Assembly: GCA_946406115.1 (NCBI GenBank)
Contig: OX291542.1
Span: 2,380,959-2,444,958 of the forward strand
DNA from: Apoda limacodes
Lineage: Eukaryota; Arthropoda; Insecta; Lepidoptera; Limacodidae
Direction: 5' to 3'
DNA length: 64,000 nt
Shown: positions 32,901-43,848 of the stretch, piece by piece
How the letters are laid out: the number at the start of each line of letters is the position of its first letter
Position numbering within the stretch: the first letter of the stretch is position 1
The notes under the pieces: model-generated
Seen by the model: only the letters and a program-made list of their open reading frames with translations
Databases searched by the model: none
Told to the model about the DNA's origin: nothing
Program-made: the position numbers and the translations under genes

Positions 32901-35900
32901 AAAGTTGCAAACACATCTCCGACGCCGTAGCAGTGATGGAGCATAAAATTTTATTGCATATGCTTATCGTCGTGGAAACACAAGCTCCATGGAAATTGAG
33001 GGCTTAAAAAACTATTGAACCATACAAAATTAATTCTTTCACTACAAATTTAATACAAAATAAACAATGCAGCTGGTCAAAAAATACCCAAGAAACCGAT
33101 ATATGATTTCCTGGCTTAATATCAAGCTAGCAGATCACTGGATTCCTGAAAAATTATGGGCTCTACAAAATTAATTCTTTCACTATAAATTTACTACAAA
33201 TTACCTACAAAATAAGAAATAAAGCTTGTCAAAAAAAAACGCAAGAAACTGATGTGTGATCTGCTGGCTTGATATCAAGCTAGCAGATCACTTGATTCCT
33301 GAAAAACTATGGGCTTTATAAAATTAATTCTTTCAATATAAATTTACTACAAATTCTACACCTATTTAGCAATAGGGGTCAGATATGTGATCTGCTGGCT
33401 TGACATACTACGTTAAAAAATTGCAGACTGCAACTTGATTGTATTTTTCCTGTTTATCAATAAATTTCCTTTGAATTTTACATTCAAACACCCCACAAAG
33501 TTACAATTTTGACAGTTTATGAGTTAACCATCATTTTGTAGTCATGGCATGTAGATGCATTGATCTTTGCTAAAAATTTAGGGGTAAATTTGAAATTGAA
33601 CATAAACCACCTCAAATTGATCTTAAATAATTCTGAATTGACCTTTCCAGCTACATAAATCTTGTATATTATGGACACATAAAGAGTAACACAGAATTTT
33701 GGGAATAATGCTAAGAAACCAAACTTTTCAATTCGGACCACAAACCATGAGTGCAGTAGTCCTTCCAATTAAAATAACCAAAAGTACCCTGAAAATGGAG
33801 CTTGTAACTTAATAAGTTACTATTCATCAGTCATTGAATGGGTAACTCTTTGGTACATTGGTTCTGAACCTGGTGGTAAAACTGCAGTTCTCTAGGGGTA
33901 ATAAGGCTAGTAGGTTTTTGATAATAACTTTTATAACTATGAACTACATAAAAAATAGATCAGCCAGATAGAATGGCTTGTGTGCATTCCTTACAATGTA
34001 TAAACTCAAAATAGCGTGGCCATTACTGTGTTCTATCTGATCATCTCATTACATGTTAATATTACTATTATCAATAAATTTTTTGATGAAGATGATTGAA
34101 AATAATGATTGAGTTCCCACGGAAATGAGTTATTTTGCTAGCAAAACCATGAGGCAACATGTAAGTCGTGTTTTCTGTGATAACATTTTATAGGGGTAAA
34201 GTCAGTTATAGGGGTGATAACTTTTACAGTAGTGTGGCCAGCTCAACAATGTGTGCCAATTTATACTGGGTTTGCATGGTGGACTAAAGTTTAAGCCTTG
34301 TTTATCTAAGGAGAGGCTTGCCCCCTGCATTGTAGTAAGGACAAACTACGGCAAGGCAATAACCCTAAGAGAATTATGGAATTCATTCATCAGACAGCAG
34401 AATATACTCACTGATATTCACAAATTTTAGTATGCCCTTCTTCTGAAGAAGTGGTTTACTAGCTTTTGCCAGCGACTCAACTGTGGGATTATGTCTTAGT
34501 GGAAGTAGATATTTGGATAATTATTCTTTCAAGAATTACTCATACTAATTTCAATAATGATTTACCCCTAGTATATGATGTAATGTTTAGTGACGATACC
34601 AAAAAAAAATTGCGTAAGTGTTAGTAACTTTCTTTGTGTGGGTTGAGATTAGTGTTGTCTGCATACGCTATCGACATTGTGCTTTATCGATATATTTGTG
34701 CCTGTTCTCCATTTTTATGTTAAAGATACCTTCGTGTAAAATTTTATTAGAATCGATGCAAATTCAGCGCAATTATAAGGCTATGACATACGGACATGTC
34801 GAGTTTACAAGGGTCCATTTTTGCAATTTGGCTACAGAACCCTAGAAAAAAGACTATTAACCATGTGCACTCAAGTAATGTTTGTAAGAAACTTTATTAA
34901 AATTAAATTACTCTGGATGTTGATAAATAATTATGGGAAAAAGTATCGATATACTGATACTTATGATGTCATCGTTTTGTCAAGCCCTAGTGTAACCAAA
35001 CATTTTACAATTTTACTTAATATAACAATAATGTTGTTATATTAAGCTTAATATAACAAGAACCATTCTATATGAAATAATACCATTTTTTAGAAAGAAA
35101 AGCAATATAATAATGTAAAAACTGTTTTCTGAGCCAATTTTTAACAGAAATGTGACAAAATATGGTTTGAAAAAATATGTGAGAATTTCGTATTTACCTG
35201 TGAAAAGATGGATTGTCCGGGTTATTTCTTCCGGTGACGGAAAAATTAGGTTTGTAACAAGTCACCATACCTAAGCACTAAACTTTTAAGTCCTTTTTTG
35301 TCAGGATTGACCTAATAATCAACGAAACCCGTGATGTCAACAAACAAACAAGTTACTATGGGTTTCTAATCGAAAAATAATGGACATATTAGATATGGTT
35401 ATCTGTCTCTTTTTCTCTTATGCAGCGTTCATGTAATGAGTATATCTCTTTTCCTTGCGTTTTTATTGGTCTTTAACATAGCGAAAAAATCCTAGGTCTG
35501 TGGATTTACCCTTCAGAAAAGAGGCAGTCAATTAAAAACAAAGTATTAACTGGTACTTTAATACAGCTATGAAAGTGTTTCTTCTTAGAGTTAAAATAGT
35601 TTCCTTTATCTAACTATTAAAAATAGTGTGGTAGTCATCAATAATCAAATGTAATTATTGAATCATGTGTTATTAATGTCATTTGAAGACTCACTATCAG
35701 ATTTACCTAATACAGAAGGTCCATTGTTCTTTTAGCACTGCAGTTTGAATAATCTTTGAATAAAATGACTGACATACAGATATACAAAACTATAAGGGTT
35801 TATTATTTGAGTACAGAATCCTAAAAGAACATTTTGCAGATGTGTACAGAAGAGTACTTTGTAACCAACACTGAATACTTAATTACCTGGAATTTTCTGT

Positions 35901-36309
35901 CCACTTCCTCAGCTAATGGCCTTTTAGCTTCAGTCACAACAACAGCTCTGTAGCCATCTGGTATGGGGATCTTAGTTCCATCAAGAGGATGACCACGGAA
36001 AGAAGCAGTTAGATCTAAAAGTTTTGCAATTTATGAGAAAATTACTTTTTTGACAGTCAATCATTCAATTTAATTTAATAATTGTCATGAATCAATCATC
36101 TATTAATCATATTTTTTTAGAAGTTTACAGTATAATACAAAAAATAATAAACAACCTCCATTAGTATCTTCTAATATGTAAGGTTCAAAATATTTCTTTA
36201 CATTGGCCTCTCCATCATCTTCAATTTTACATGCCATGTAATGTGTTCGTTGCTCAAACAATTCGCTTTTACTAGAGTTTTTTAAATTATTTTCAACTTG
36301 AATCGACAT
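29823..36309 (-). CDS. RNASEH2C: Ribonuclease H2 subunit C
   Basis: RNase H2 is a nuclear heterotrimer (A catalytic, B and C scaffold) that removes ribonucleotides embedded in DNA and cuts RNA:DNA hybrids; this is subunit C. Three exons on the minus strand (36156-36309, 35887-36014, 29823-29945) join in frame to 134 residues, a little short of the vertebrate protein at about 160. Conserved blocks are ASFRGHPLDGTKIPIPDGYR followed by AVVVTE in exon 2, and FIHWNWDQKPS with KALDWIDIAEA at the C-terminus, matching the family's RGR-L-G, P-GY-G and W-W/D..P endings. The start is ATG at 36309. The second intron is 5.9 kb and full of TE debris, while the first is 141 bp. No lesion is seen. Confidence 0.85.
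29987..30734. mobile_element. MITE with ~230-bp inverted ends
   Basis: GGACGCGTCTATAAAGCTGG at 29987 pairs with its near-reverse complement ending at 30734. Pairing continues for more than 200 bp on each side, including GGTCCGGATATATGATGG and its complement. The centre (about 30225-30490) has two related TAGATTACTT / TAGGTTACTT segments. No coding capacity. Its edge lies only about 40 bp upstream of the RNASEH2C terminal-exon acceptor. No clean target duplication was found. Confidence 0.7.
30735..31369. other. Intronic noncoding DNA
   Basis: This lies within RNASEH2C intron 2. An internal similarity, AATGTAATTAAATGCAA at about 30818 and 30910, indicates a small duplication of roughly 90 bp. 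No gene seen. Confidence 0.4.
31370..32768 (+). pseudogene. CR1-like non-LTR reverse transcriptase remnant
   Basis: The order is conserved across broken frames: DHCGHLVVLERK (linker), then VIPIFKSGSSTDFNNFRPIS and LSKVFEKII with SKQFGF (32188-32340), then GVFCDLSKAFDCVQHENF (32428-32478), and finally INGEKLELVNSTVFLDIKLD with AVYAIKKIRQLT. These match the fingers, the first catalytic Asp region and the thumb of CR1/jockey-like RTs. The YADD region is deleted. It lies antisense to RNASEH2C, inside its intron. Confidence 0.7.
33020..33420. repeat. Tandem repeat (141-153 bp units) with palindrome
   Basis: AAAATTAATTCTTTCA recurs at 33026, 33167 and 33320, giving about two and a half units. Each unit carries a GATCTGCTGGCTTGATATCA-type palindrome; at 33258-33289 it is a 32-bp palindrome with one mismatched pair, and the others are degenerate. 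It resembles a short satellite or a multi-unit nonautonomous element. Confidence 0.7.
33421..35886. other. RNASEH2C intron 2, remainder
   Basis: It contains a lepidopteran repeat tail at about 34250-34350 (GGTGGACTAAAG, then GGAGAGGCTTGCCCCCTGCA, related to 1505-1610). An ACAGAACCCTAGAAAA end at about 34835, of the AGGGTTC family, is also present. A perfect small hairpin at 35017-35047 has CTTAATATAACAA arms. No gene seen. Confidence 0.45.
35887..36014 (-). CDS. RNASEH2C: RNASEH2C exon 2
   Basis: The acceptor is acttttag and the donor is gtaatt. Two bases complete the Asp codon split after exon 1, then 42 codons follow. It holds the diagnostic FRGHPLDGT and PDGYRAVVVTE segments and ends EEVDRKFQ in phase 0. 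Confidence 0.85.
36156..36309 (-). CDS. RNASEH2C: RNASEH2C exon 1
   Basis: The ATG at 36309 begins MSIQVENNLKNSSKSELFEQ. The exon continues through THYMACKIEDDGEANVKKYF to GG, donor gttgtt, phase 1. The HxMPC-like HYMACKI segment followed by an acidic stretch and YF matches the N-terminus of the family. Confidence 0.8.
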
Positions 36310-36523
36310 TTTTACACACCTTTTATAATTTCAGTCAGATTGTCATTTTTTAGTTTCAAGGAATTTCCCGCCATTTTTATTATTATTATTTTATTTTGCA
36401 TAGGCTTCTGTAAAAAACCCTGGAAGGCTGTTCGAAATTAAATCCGTATAGGCTGTTGGATATGGGCCATTGGAGGACTTCGAGATATAATTATTTTATT
36501 CACAGTATTGTTTTATATTGTTA
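36310..36523. other. Upstream region of RNASEH2C
   Basis: This should hold the 5' UTR and promoter of the minus-strand gene. No TATA box is obvious. A SINE/RTE tail begins about 215 bp upstream of the start codon. Confidence 0.4.
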
Positions 36524-36838
36524 ACTAGCTTTAGCCAGCGGTTACACCTGCACTAAATTTGGTTATCAGCGTAGGATTCTTACGTCAAACCCTTATTATA
36601 CTAATGAAGTTTTCTATAGCAGCAGCTATAGTTCGTTAAAGCATGGTTATAGTTATTCCCGCGGATCTTTTATATTTTCGGGTTTCCTTCCCTGGGACTG
36701 AAACTATCTCCATACCAAATTCTATCTAAATCGGTTCAGCGGTTGAAGCGTAAGGAGGTAACAGACAGATAGACAAACAGACAGAAAGAGTTACTATATA
36801 ATATTACTTTATTACTTATTTATAATATTAGTATGGAT
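36524..36838 (+). mobile_element. Lepidopteran SINE/RTE-type element
   Basis: It begins ACTAGCTTTAGCCAGCGGTT, contains AAATCGGTTCAGCGGTTGAA and a GACAGACAGACAAACAGACA-like run, and ends TATAATATTAGTATGGA. This layout is very common in moth genomes. No coding sequence. Confidence 0.65.
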
Positions 36839-37125
36839 AATAAACAAATACGCGAATGGATAATTTTATTTTCTACACATTTTTTACAACGATATATCAA
36901 AAATCATAGACAGATTGACGAATGTCAATAATGTCATATTACCCCATATAACAAAGTGCATGGAGTAAAGATTAGAAGTTCACTGTGGTGCTTCCCAAAT
37001 TTCAACACTTCTTACCATAGAGGTAAACAAATACTACGTAACTCACTAACTGTCTCACGGCACTGGGCTATCATTGTAATTTAAGATTGTAGGTAATCGT
37101 ATCTTGTTTAATGTCCAACCTGTCA
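36839..37125. other. Noncoding stretch
   Basis: Nothing supported. Confidence 0.35.
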
Positions 37126-37345
37126 CTTAAATATTTTTACTTATATTGTTGTAGCAGATGTACTATATAAAGCGATATACCTTTGCTACCTAGTTTCCCA
37201 ACTGATCATTGCTCCACCTTATTTAAAACAATATCCGGTTACTGAAATAATTCACCATTTTTAATAAAAGTTAATTTGGAGTTCACTGTACCTTTAATGT
37301 ATTCTAACACTCTTTTGGCCACATGGAAATACAAAGTATTAATTA
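37126..37345 (-). pseudogene. Ty1/copia RNase H remnant
   Basis: On the minus strand, AKRVLEYIKGTVNSKLTF matches the segment that opens the copia RNase H domain. It is followed in another frame by ISWETR (stop) QRYIALYSTSA, corresponding to the later SW-(S/T)-K-Q-..ALSSTEAEY block. Short and broken. Confidence 0.55.
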
Positions 37346-37560
37346 TGCTATATGGAACAGAAGGAGCAACTGAAGTGATAAAAGGAAAACTTGTGAAAAC
37401 GTTTTTGGATGAAGAAGCACATGACATTTAATTAAGATCAAGCCTAATATATGAAAACTGAGAGTAGCGCTTTGCTACCTAACTACCAATTTGAGAAATG
37501 AAGTAAGAGAATTATTCGCTTTACAAATGTTCATGAAGTATGGCAGGTTGGCAAATTGTG
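37346..37560. other. Noncoding stretch
   Basis: Nothing supported between the copia remnant and the SINE tail. Confidence 0.35.
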
Positions 37561-37712
37561 TTAGTCTTGACTCTGGGTGAATTTATATATGATATGGAAG
37601 TATTTACATAAAAAGTAATATATATGTATGTGTATCCGCTGTCTGGTATCTATAACACAAGACGGCGCTGTGTGTAATGTCCAAAAATATTTACTTATTC
37701 ATATCTTACTTA
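37561..37712 (+). repeat. 3' part of a tRNA-derived SINE
   Basis: GACTCTGGGTGAATTTATAT, then CCGCTGTCTGGTATCTATAA and GGCGCTGTGTGTAATGTCC, match the body and end of the complete copy at 61094-61345. The tRNA head is missing. Confidence 0.6.
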
Positions 37713-37903
37713 AGAGTAATAGGCAATTAATGCTATGTTCATATACCTAAACCTAAGTGACGAAAGGTTAACAAGAAAGCTATCAAAGTAAAGCTTATTG
37801 GCTATGATAATAACGATGAATACCGTGTTTGGGATGGTAAAAATAGTGTGAGATCAAACGATATTACTTGCGGAAGTGGTATTGAGCTGAAAATTGTACA
37901 ACC

Positions 37904-40263
37904 TTGTATAAATTTAGATTCTACAAAGCCGCATATTGCATTTGTAAGCCACCTTTCGTCAATTTTCATGTCAAGCTACACCTTTACATACCTTTAATTA
38001 TAAGAATACCTAGGGGAGCGAGAATAAGTCTTGCAAAATCTCTGTCCACTATTTTGAGAAATTGTTTGGAAAACACAGAAGTGGAAAAGTTTTTTCACCT
38101 TCGCTTACTCACACTTAGACTTAAGTAAAACAAATAAAACAAAATCAATTACATCATTATTGAAAGATATTATATAAGAAATAAGAAAACTTTCGACATT
38201 AAAAATAATATAGAAAATAAAGTTATGGATGGAGATTTAAAAAATACTGCCAGACTATTATTTTCAAATGACTCCTTTGCTCATTTTTCTTCTGAGACAC
38301 TTGAAGAGCTTCGGAACAAGCATCCCTGACCTCAGCCTTCTGACTCCATATTTTTAGACCCTTATATAGATAATAACTTAATTATTACAATAACAGCACA
38401 GGATACCCTAGCAGCTATTATTTCATTCCCAATCGGTTCTGCTGGCAGCATCGATGGTATTACGCCTCAACACTTAAAAGATTTGGTAAGTGTTTCTGCT
38501 GGTGATGCCGGTAGGGAACTTTTGGATGACACTACAAATTTGGTTAACCTTATGTTATCAGGTAAAGTAAACAAGGAAATTATTCATCTTATTTATGGTG
38601 TACAAAATGAAGTTGATGTTACATTCCTGAATTATACCCATAAGGCAATGTTACGGTTTTACGTGTAATCTATCATACGGAGAAAGTAATGTTGAGTCTT
38701 CCGTCGGTGTTTAACAGGGTGATCTTCTAGGACCCGCGCTTTTCAGTTTAGCCATCCATCCCATTAAATCAAGTTTAAATTCTAGTCTCAATATTTGGTA
38801 CCTTGATGACGGAACCTTGGCAGGAAATTTATGAGGTCAAACAAGATTTTCTTAAAATTATTCATAAATTTGAAAGTATTGGACTTAATCTTAATTATTC
38901 TAAATGTGAACTTCATATTTCGGAGAATACAATTAGTGAAGAGAAAATTAGTTTTATTAATGAGCTAAAAGTTTTTGCTCCAGAGATTAAAATTGTAACC
39001 AAGGAATCACTTTTTCTACTAGGATCTCCTATATTTTCAGAAAGTCTAGAACCATTTTTAGACACAAAACTTAAGAACTTTGAGGAACATTGTCAGAAAT
39101 TAAAGTTATTAAATTCTCATATTGCATATACAATTCTAAAATATTGTTTGTTTTTTCCAAAATTTTCATATTTATTACGTACTAGTCCAATGTGGAAGTT
39201 CACAGAATATTTGGATAATTTTGATACCTGCCTAAAAAATACAACAGAACAAATTCTAAATTTATCTTTTTCCTCTATTTCTTGGGTTCAAGCTTCTTTA
39301 CCGATTTGTGTGGCTTTACCAGCTTTTCTTTCTTCTGCTTATACCTCTTTAGCACTTAGTAAACAACTTTTACACAAAGATGATGTTAACATACCATTTT
39401 TGCCAGAAGCTACAGAGGCCTGGAAGACTCTCTGTCCCAGCGAGGCTGCACCAAAGGAATAAAACCAACAAAAACTTTGGGATACTCCGTTGGTTCAGAG
39501 AGTTTTTCAAAATCTAATTCACAATTCATCCTGTGAACGTGAACATGCACGCCTTCTTGCTGTTTCAGACAAAGAAGCTAGCCACTGGCTTCACGCTATA
39601 CCATCAACTTCTTTCAGTACAATGCTAGATAGCGAAAGATTCAGAGTCGTAATAGGTCTTCGTCTCGGTGTAACTGTTTGCTTCCCACACACCTGCATTT
39701 GTAGCAGTGTCGTCGACGAGTTTGGATTACACGGACTTTCTTGCAAAAAAAGTGGAGGCAGAATACCACGCCACTTTTCCCTAAATGATATCATCAAAAG
39801 GTCTCTTGCCACTTGTAACGTCCCTTGTACTCTTGAACCAGCTGAAATTTCACGGGATGATGGCAAGAGACCTGATGGCATGACGCTTGTGCCCTGGGAG
39901 AGGGTCAGGGCTTTAGTGTGGGACGCTACATGCGTAGATACTCCAGCCTCCTCTTATCTTGGTCACACAGCGTCAAAAGCTGGGATGGCGGCGGAATTTG
40001 AGGAGGATCGTAAGTGGCAGAAATACTATTCTTAAAGACTATTCTTTTTTGCTGCTTGCATTTGTAACTTTTGGCCCATGGGGACCTAGTGCAAGAAATT
40101 TCGTAAAGTTAATCACTTCTAAGCTTGTCGGTGCCACATGTGATAAGAGGGCTGGCTGCTTCCTCAAACAAAGGTTGAGTATTGCAGTACAACGGGGTAA
40201 TGCGGCCAGCGTTCTTGCCACTATGCCTTTAGGTGCAGGCTTCTTCGATCCTTCTTTAGTTTA
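37904..40263 (+). pseudogene. RLE-type LINE (R2/Utopia-like), copy A
   Basis: This is a decayed plus-strand LINE of the group whose single ORF ends in a restriction-like endonuclease. It keeps RIPRGARISLAKSL at about 38012 and GSAGSIDGITPQHLKDL at about 38425. WYLDDGTLAG follows, with the RT active-site YLDD at 38799-38810. Two longer open frames remain (38803-39462 and 39490-40035). The latter has the CIC..H...C zinc finger (HTCICSSVVDEFGLHGLSCK) and the endonuclease core GKRPDGMTL and VWDATCVDT. A large part of the RT between about 38600 and 38700 is deleted. Homology to copy B at 43.8-46.8 kb is clear throughout. Confidence 0.75.
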
Positions 40264-41120
40264 ATAGAATATCTGGAAACTTTTTACTTTTATTTAAAAT
40301 GATAGGTTAGATTTATCGTTTGCACTTTAAACCATAGTACTAATTTGATATAATAAAGATGCTTATTAGGTGTATTGAATATTTAATTATTGTTATATTT
40401 TCATATCATAAGCAACATTTTGTAATTAAATATGATGGTGTTATTTAAAATTTGTGTTCTAAGTCTTAGTCTTATTTCCCTGATTAAATAATACAAGGAG
40501 CTTCTATATATATTGATAACACTGAAGAGCACAGTATGGATATTTTTTTGAGTCCTAATTTTTGACCTCGTAATTGCAGTGAGTGTTTTGATAGGGCGAC
40601 CATGAGAAATTAAAACAGGAATATTTCTTCACGTTTTTTTAAACTTGTTTTTTTTACTTTACTTTTAGGGTTATGTACCATAAAAGGAAAACAAAACTCT
40701 CTGAAATTACTCTTCTGTCCGTCCATTCGTCCATAAGGTAGGAAGAGGAAAATTTTACGAAATTTTTCAACTATTTAAATTATTCGAAAAAAAAAAACAT
40801 TTTGTGTCTGAAAATTTCAAGCTTAAGGTGAAAAATAATCAAGTACCAAAATTATTTTTCAAGGGTTGCTAGTAATACCGCTACACCATACAGAGCAAAT
40901 TAAAGTAATCAAGGCCTCCTTACGTCCGGTAATCCTTTGCCGAGCAATAATTGCTCAAAAAATTGCTCATATAATAGCTTTATTATTATATTCTTTAGAT
41001 TTTGATGAGCACTTTTTTTATATTTTTGGCATTTATAAATAAAAATCTGTAGTTGTATCACATTACATATTGACATTTTGCGTATCCTTATTATATAAAT
41101 ACCTGATAAATATATATATA
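40264..41120. other. Noncoding DNA with AGGGTT-family remnant
   Basis: TTTTAGGGTTATGTACCATA, then CTTCTGTCCGTCCATTCGTCC at about 40665-40735, matches the beginning of a widespread moth repeat. The rest is AT-rich with no gene. Confidence 0.45.
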
Positions 41121-41345
41121 TTCGCGGTCCCGGAGAACTTTGGTCCGCTCTGTAACCCGGCGAACGTTGGTTTTTACCTTCAGTGCCCGAGTCGGGCTCG
41201 CACTTAACAGATCGAGTTAAAAACTATCCTATCTTTTAAGTTGGATCAAATAACAGTTAGTTACGAAGTTTAATCAAAATCGGTTAAGTAGTTAAGGAGT
41301 TCATCACGGACAAACAACGTGACACGTAATTTTTATATATATAGA
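41121..41345 (-). mobile_element. Nonautonomous Helitron (minus orientation)
   Basis: Its reverse complement starts TCTATATATATAAAAATTAC and ends GGGACCGCGAA, aligning along its whole length with the copy at 28730-28949. Confidence 0.7.
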
Positions 41346-41942
41346 TATCAAGTCTTCAAGTCATATTTTATTGCAAAATGATTTATGTTAGTCAGTGGTC
41401 GTACTTACCTTTATAGAAGCCAGAAATCTCAGCTTACCCTAGGGATAATATCAGCTACATCAAATCTTGTTTTCAAATCGTTATTTTTCTTTCAAACTAA
41501 TATTTAAAACTTCGTGCCTCATTTCAATTTATTTAATACTATATGACGCGCAATACCTCGCAATAACGACATCCAGGGGAAAGTACGTAATATCTCGTTG
41601 TCACACTTGCACGCGCTGGCTTTTTACTTAGCTTCGTATCTTTCTAATCTTTGACAAAATACGAAATAATGATATATGTACTACAGTGCGACAAACTTTT
41701 CTGACCCGGCGCGGTCAAAATCAAAACTACAGTCGCCATATTGAAATGGTGTGAACTTACAAAAACACTATAGTGACAAACACCCAAGGTCAGAGAAGAG
41801 TTGCACTGTACACATAGATAACTTCTATGACAGTACACAGATGTACATTTGTACATGTACACATATACATCAATCTACATTAATGATGAATCCCAGGTTG
41901 GGTACGATGTTGGCTATGAGTGCGCAGCGTGGTGCATGACTC
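41346..41942. other. Noncoding stretch
   Basis: No supported gene; open frames here have no domain or splice context. Confidence 0.35.
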
Positions 41943-42065
41943 TTTTTTTATACCACTACCACTAAGGTGGCAAAAAAGCTTGCGGTCCACCTGATGGTAA
42001 TTCGTCTCCGAAGCCTATAGACGCTTGCAACACCTGGCGCATCACACACGCGTTGGCGACCTTAC
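41943..42065 (-). repeat. LINE 3' tail fragment (minus orientation)
   Basis: ACCACTAAGGTGGCAAAAAA, then CGGTCCACCTGATGGTAATTC and CACCTGGCGCATCACACACG, form the reverse complement of a typical lepidopteran CR1-like LINE tail, with the T-run at its left being the poly(A) end. Confidence 0.6.
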
Positions 42066-43466
42066 AAAAATCAAATAACTTCTTAGTTCTTAGAGAAAAT
42101 TAATAATTGCGGGAGGGATTGTACCTAGAATATAAGTGTTTTGTTATTATATTGATAATTTAAAAAAATATAGCCATTTGCTTAGTAATCAAAGGCCATT
42201 TATATATACCTCAACTATAATGTCAAACAAGAATGGATTTACTATAATTATTTCATAACTATATACTATATGTCATAATTTTTCTTAAGCCTTTGGTTAC
42301 TCGTCAATTTTTATAATATCTTATGCAAAAATATTATGGAAACTAAAACGCTGGAAAGAAATTTAAACTCATATCAGGATTCTGCAATATTCTAAAAGTA
42401 AAAAGGAATGTTTTGAAGTAAAAAGCCTCATTTACCGAAAAAAACAATATAAACATAACATCTATCATTTTATTACGAGTCAGTTTGACCATATAAAGAA
42501 ATAATTACTGCACCCAAGTTTAGGGTACTAAATGCACCTTATCAGCCTCAAATGTTCCTAGTGTTACGGCACGGCCTACCCTCACCTAGGGTGATTTGGC
42601 TCATTTTCCACACGCGGGCCCAGTGCAAATTGTTGACTTCACATATTATATCTTTTGTTTTTTTGAAATATGCTGATTTCTTCACGATATTTTTCTTTAC
42701 CGCTAAGCCAGTGGTTTGAATTATCGATGTACTTCAGAAATTAAAAAAAAAGACTCATTGGTATACGCGGGTTTTAAATTCCCACCATTCAAGACAAGCT
42801 GCTCAGGACGTAAGGTGAAATCGAAACCCTGGGCCACCACCAAGTACATGCACACCGATTATGCACATTAAGGTAATTTTTTTAATTTAAGTCACTACAA
42901 AAATGTATTAGAACTTAATCAGTAAAATAAAAGTAAGTGCGTCTGATGATTTCAATGAGTTTTAGGCAGCTTACTAGGTGTTTTTATAAAAATGATGTAC
43001 GTAATTCAAAAAAAAGTGCTTACGGCAATTAAGTTGTGTAGTTATTAAGTAGGCACAATATCCAGGTTGTTGGTAATCCACATACACTCAGAAAGGTCAA
43101 AAAGGGTTTAAAAAATTGATTAAATTGAAAAAAATTTAATCAAAGTGCACTCCCCAGTGGTATCAGTATATAAGCTTTTTGCTGCGAACTATTCAGATCG
43201 CCTAGATAAACTGCGCCTTAGGGGCTTACATAAACATAGAGAAATAGACAGCACATTTCCTAGCCAGATCTGAAAAAATTGCGCAGTCCATAGTGTCACG
43301 TTAGTTTGTGATATAAATAATGATGATATAAGAAAAGGAAAACAAAATGTAACTTTGTTATACAAGAGTTTAATAATTTAAATTAAAAATATATTTAAAA
43401 TACCTGGCTAGAGGAGCCTTAAAAGATGGTATAATTATAAAGGTTTTATAAAAAGAAATATTTAAG
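42066..43466. other. Noncoding DNA; dispersed repeat at 43060-43190
   Basis: At about 43067, ATCCACATACACTCAGAAAG is shared exactly, with similar flanks, with 55815, marking a dispersed repeat pair in the same orientation. Nothing else supported. Confidence 0.45.
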
Positions 43467-43470
43467 TACT

Positions 43471-43586
43471 TGTGACGAATATCTATTTATAAGTTTGTGT
43501 TGACTGTATACTTATGACGCCGTTTATATGTACGAGCGCGTGCGTAACATGTCAGTGCAGTGCAACGGTTACCCAGCGGCGCGCAT
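43471..43586 (+). repeat. 5' LTR, left piece
   Basis: TGTGACGAATATCTATTTAT through GTAACATGTCAGTGCA matches the start of the 3' LTR. It is cut at 43586, right after GCGCGCAT, by the hAT-like insertion. Confidence 0.85.
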
Positions 43587-43848
43587 CACGGTTCCTAACT
43601 TAGGGGTTTTCCCCCCAGATTTAGAGGGTAAATAAGTGAGATGGGATTTTTTTAGGGGTCTGAAATTTTAAGGGGTATTTTCAGGGATTTTTTGACTCTT
43701 TAATATTTTTTAATTGATAATATTAATATTTATTCTAAAATATATATTTAAGAATTTACCAATTAATTTATAAATTTTTAATTCCATAATAATAGGTATA
43801 CAATTCCATAACTTATATATAGTTATAAATACAATAAAAATAACCTAA

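Noticed and set aside
33517..33768. Minus-strand frame of 83 codons in the RNASEH2C intron
   Set aside because: No recognisable motif and no matching exon phases with RNASEH2C.
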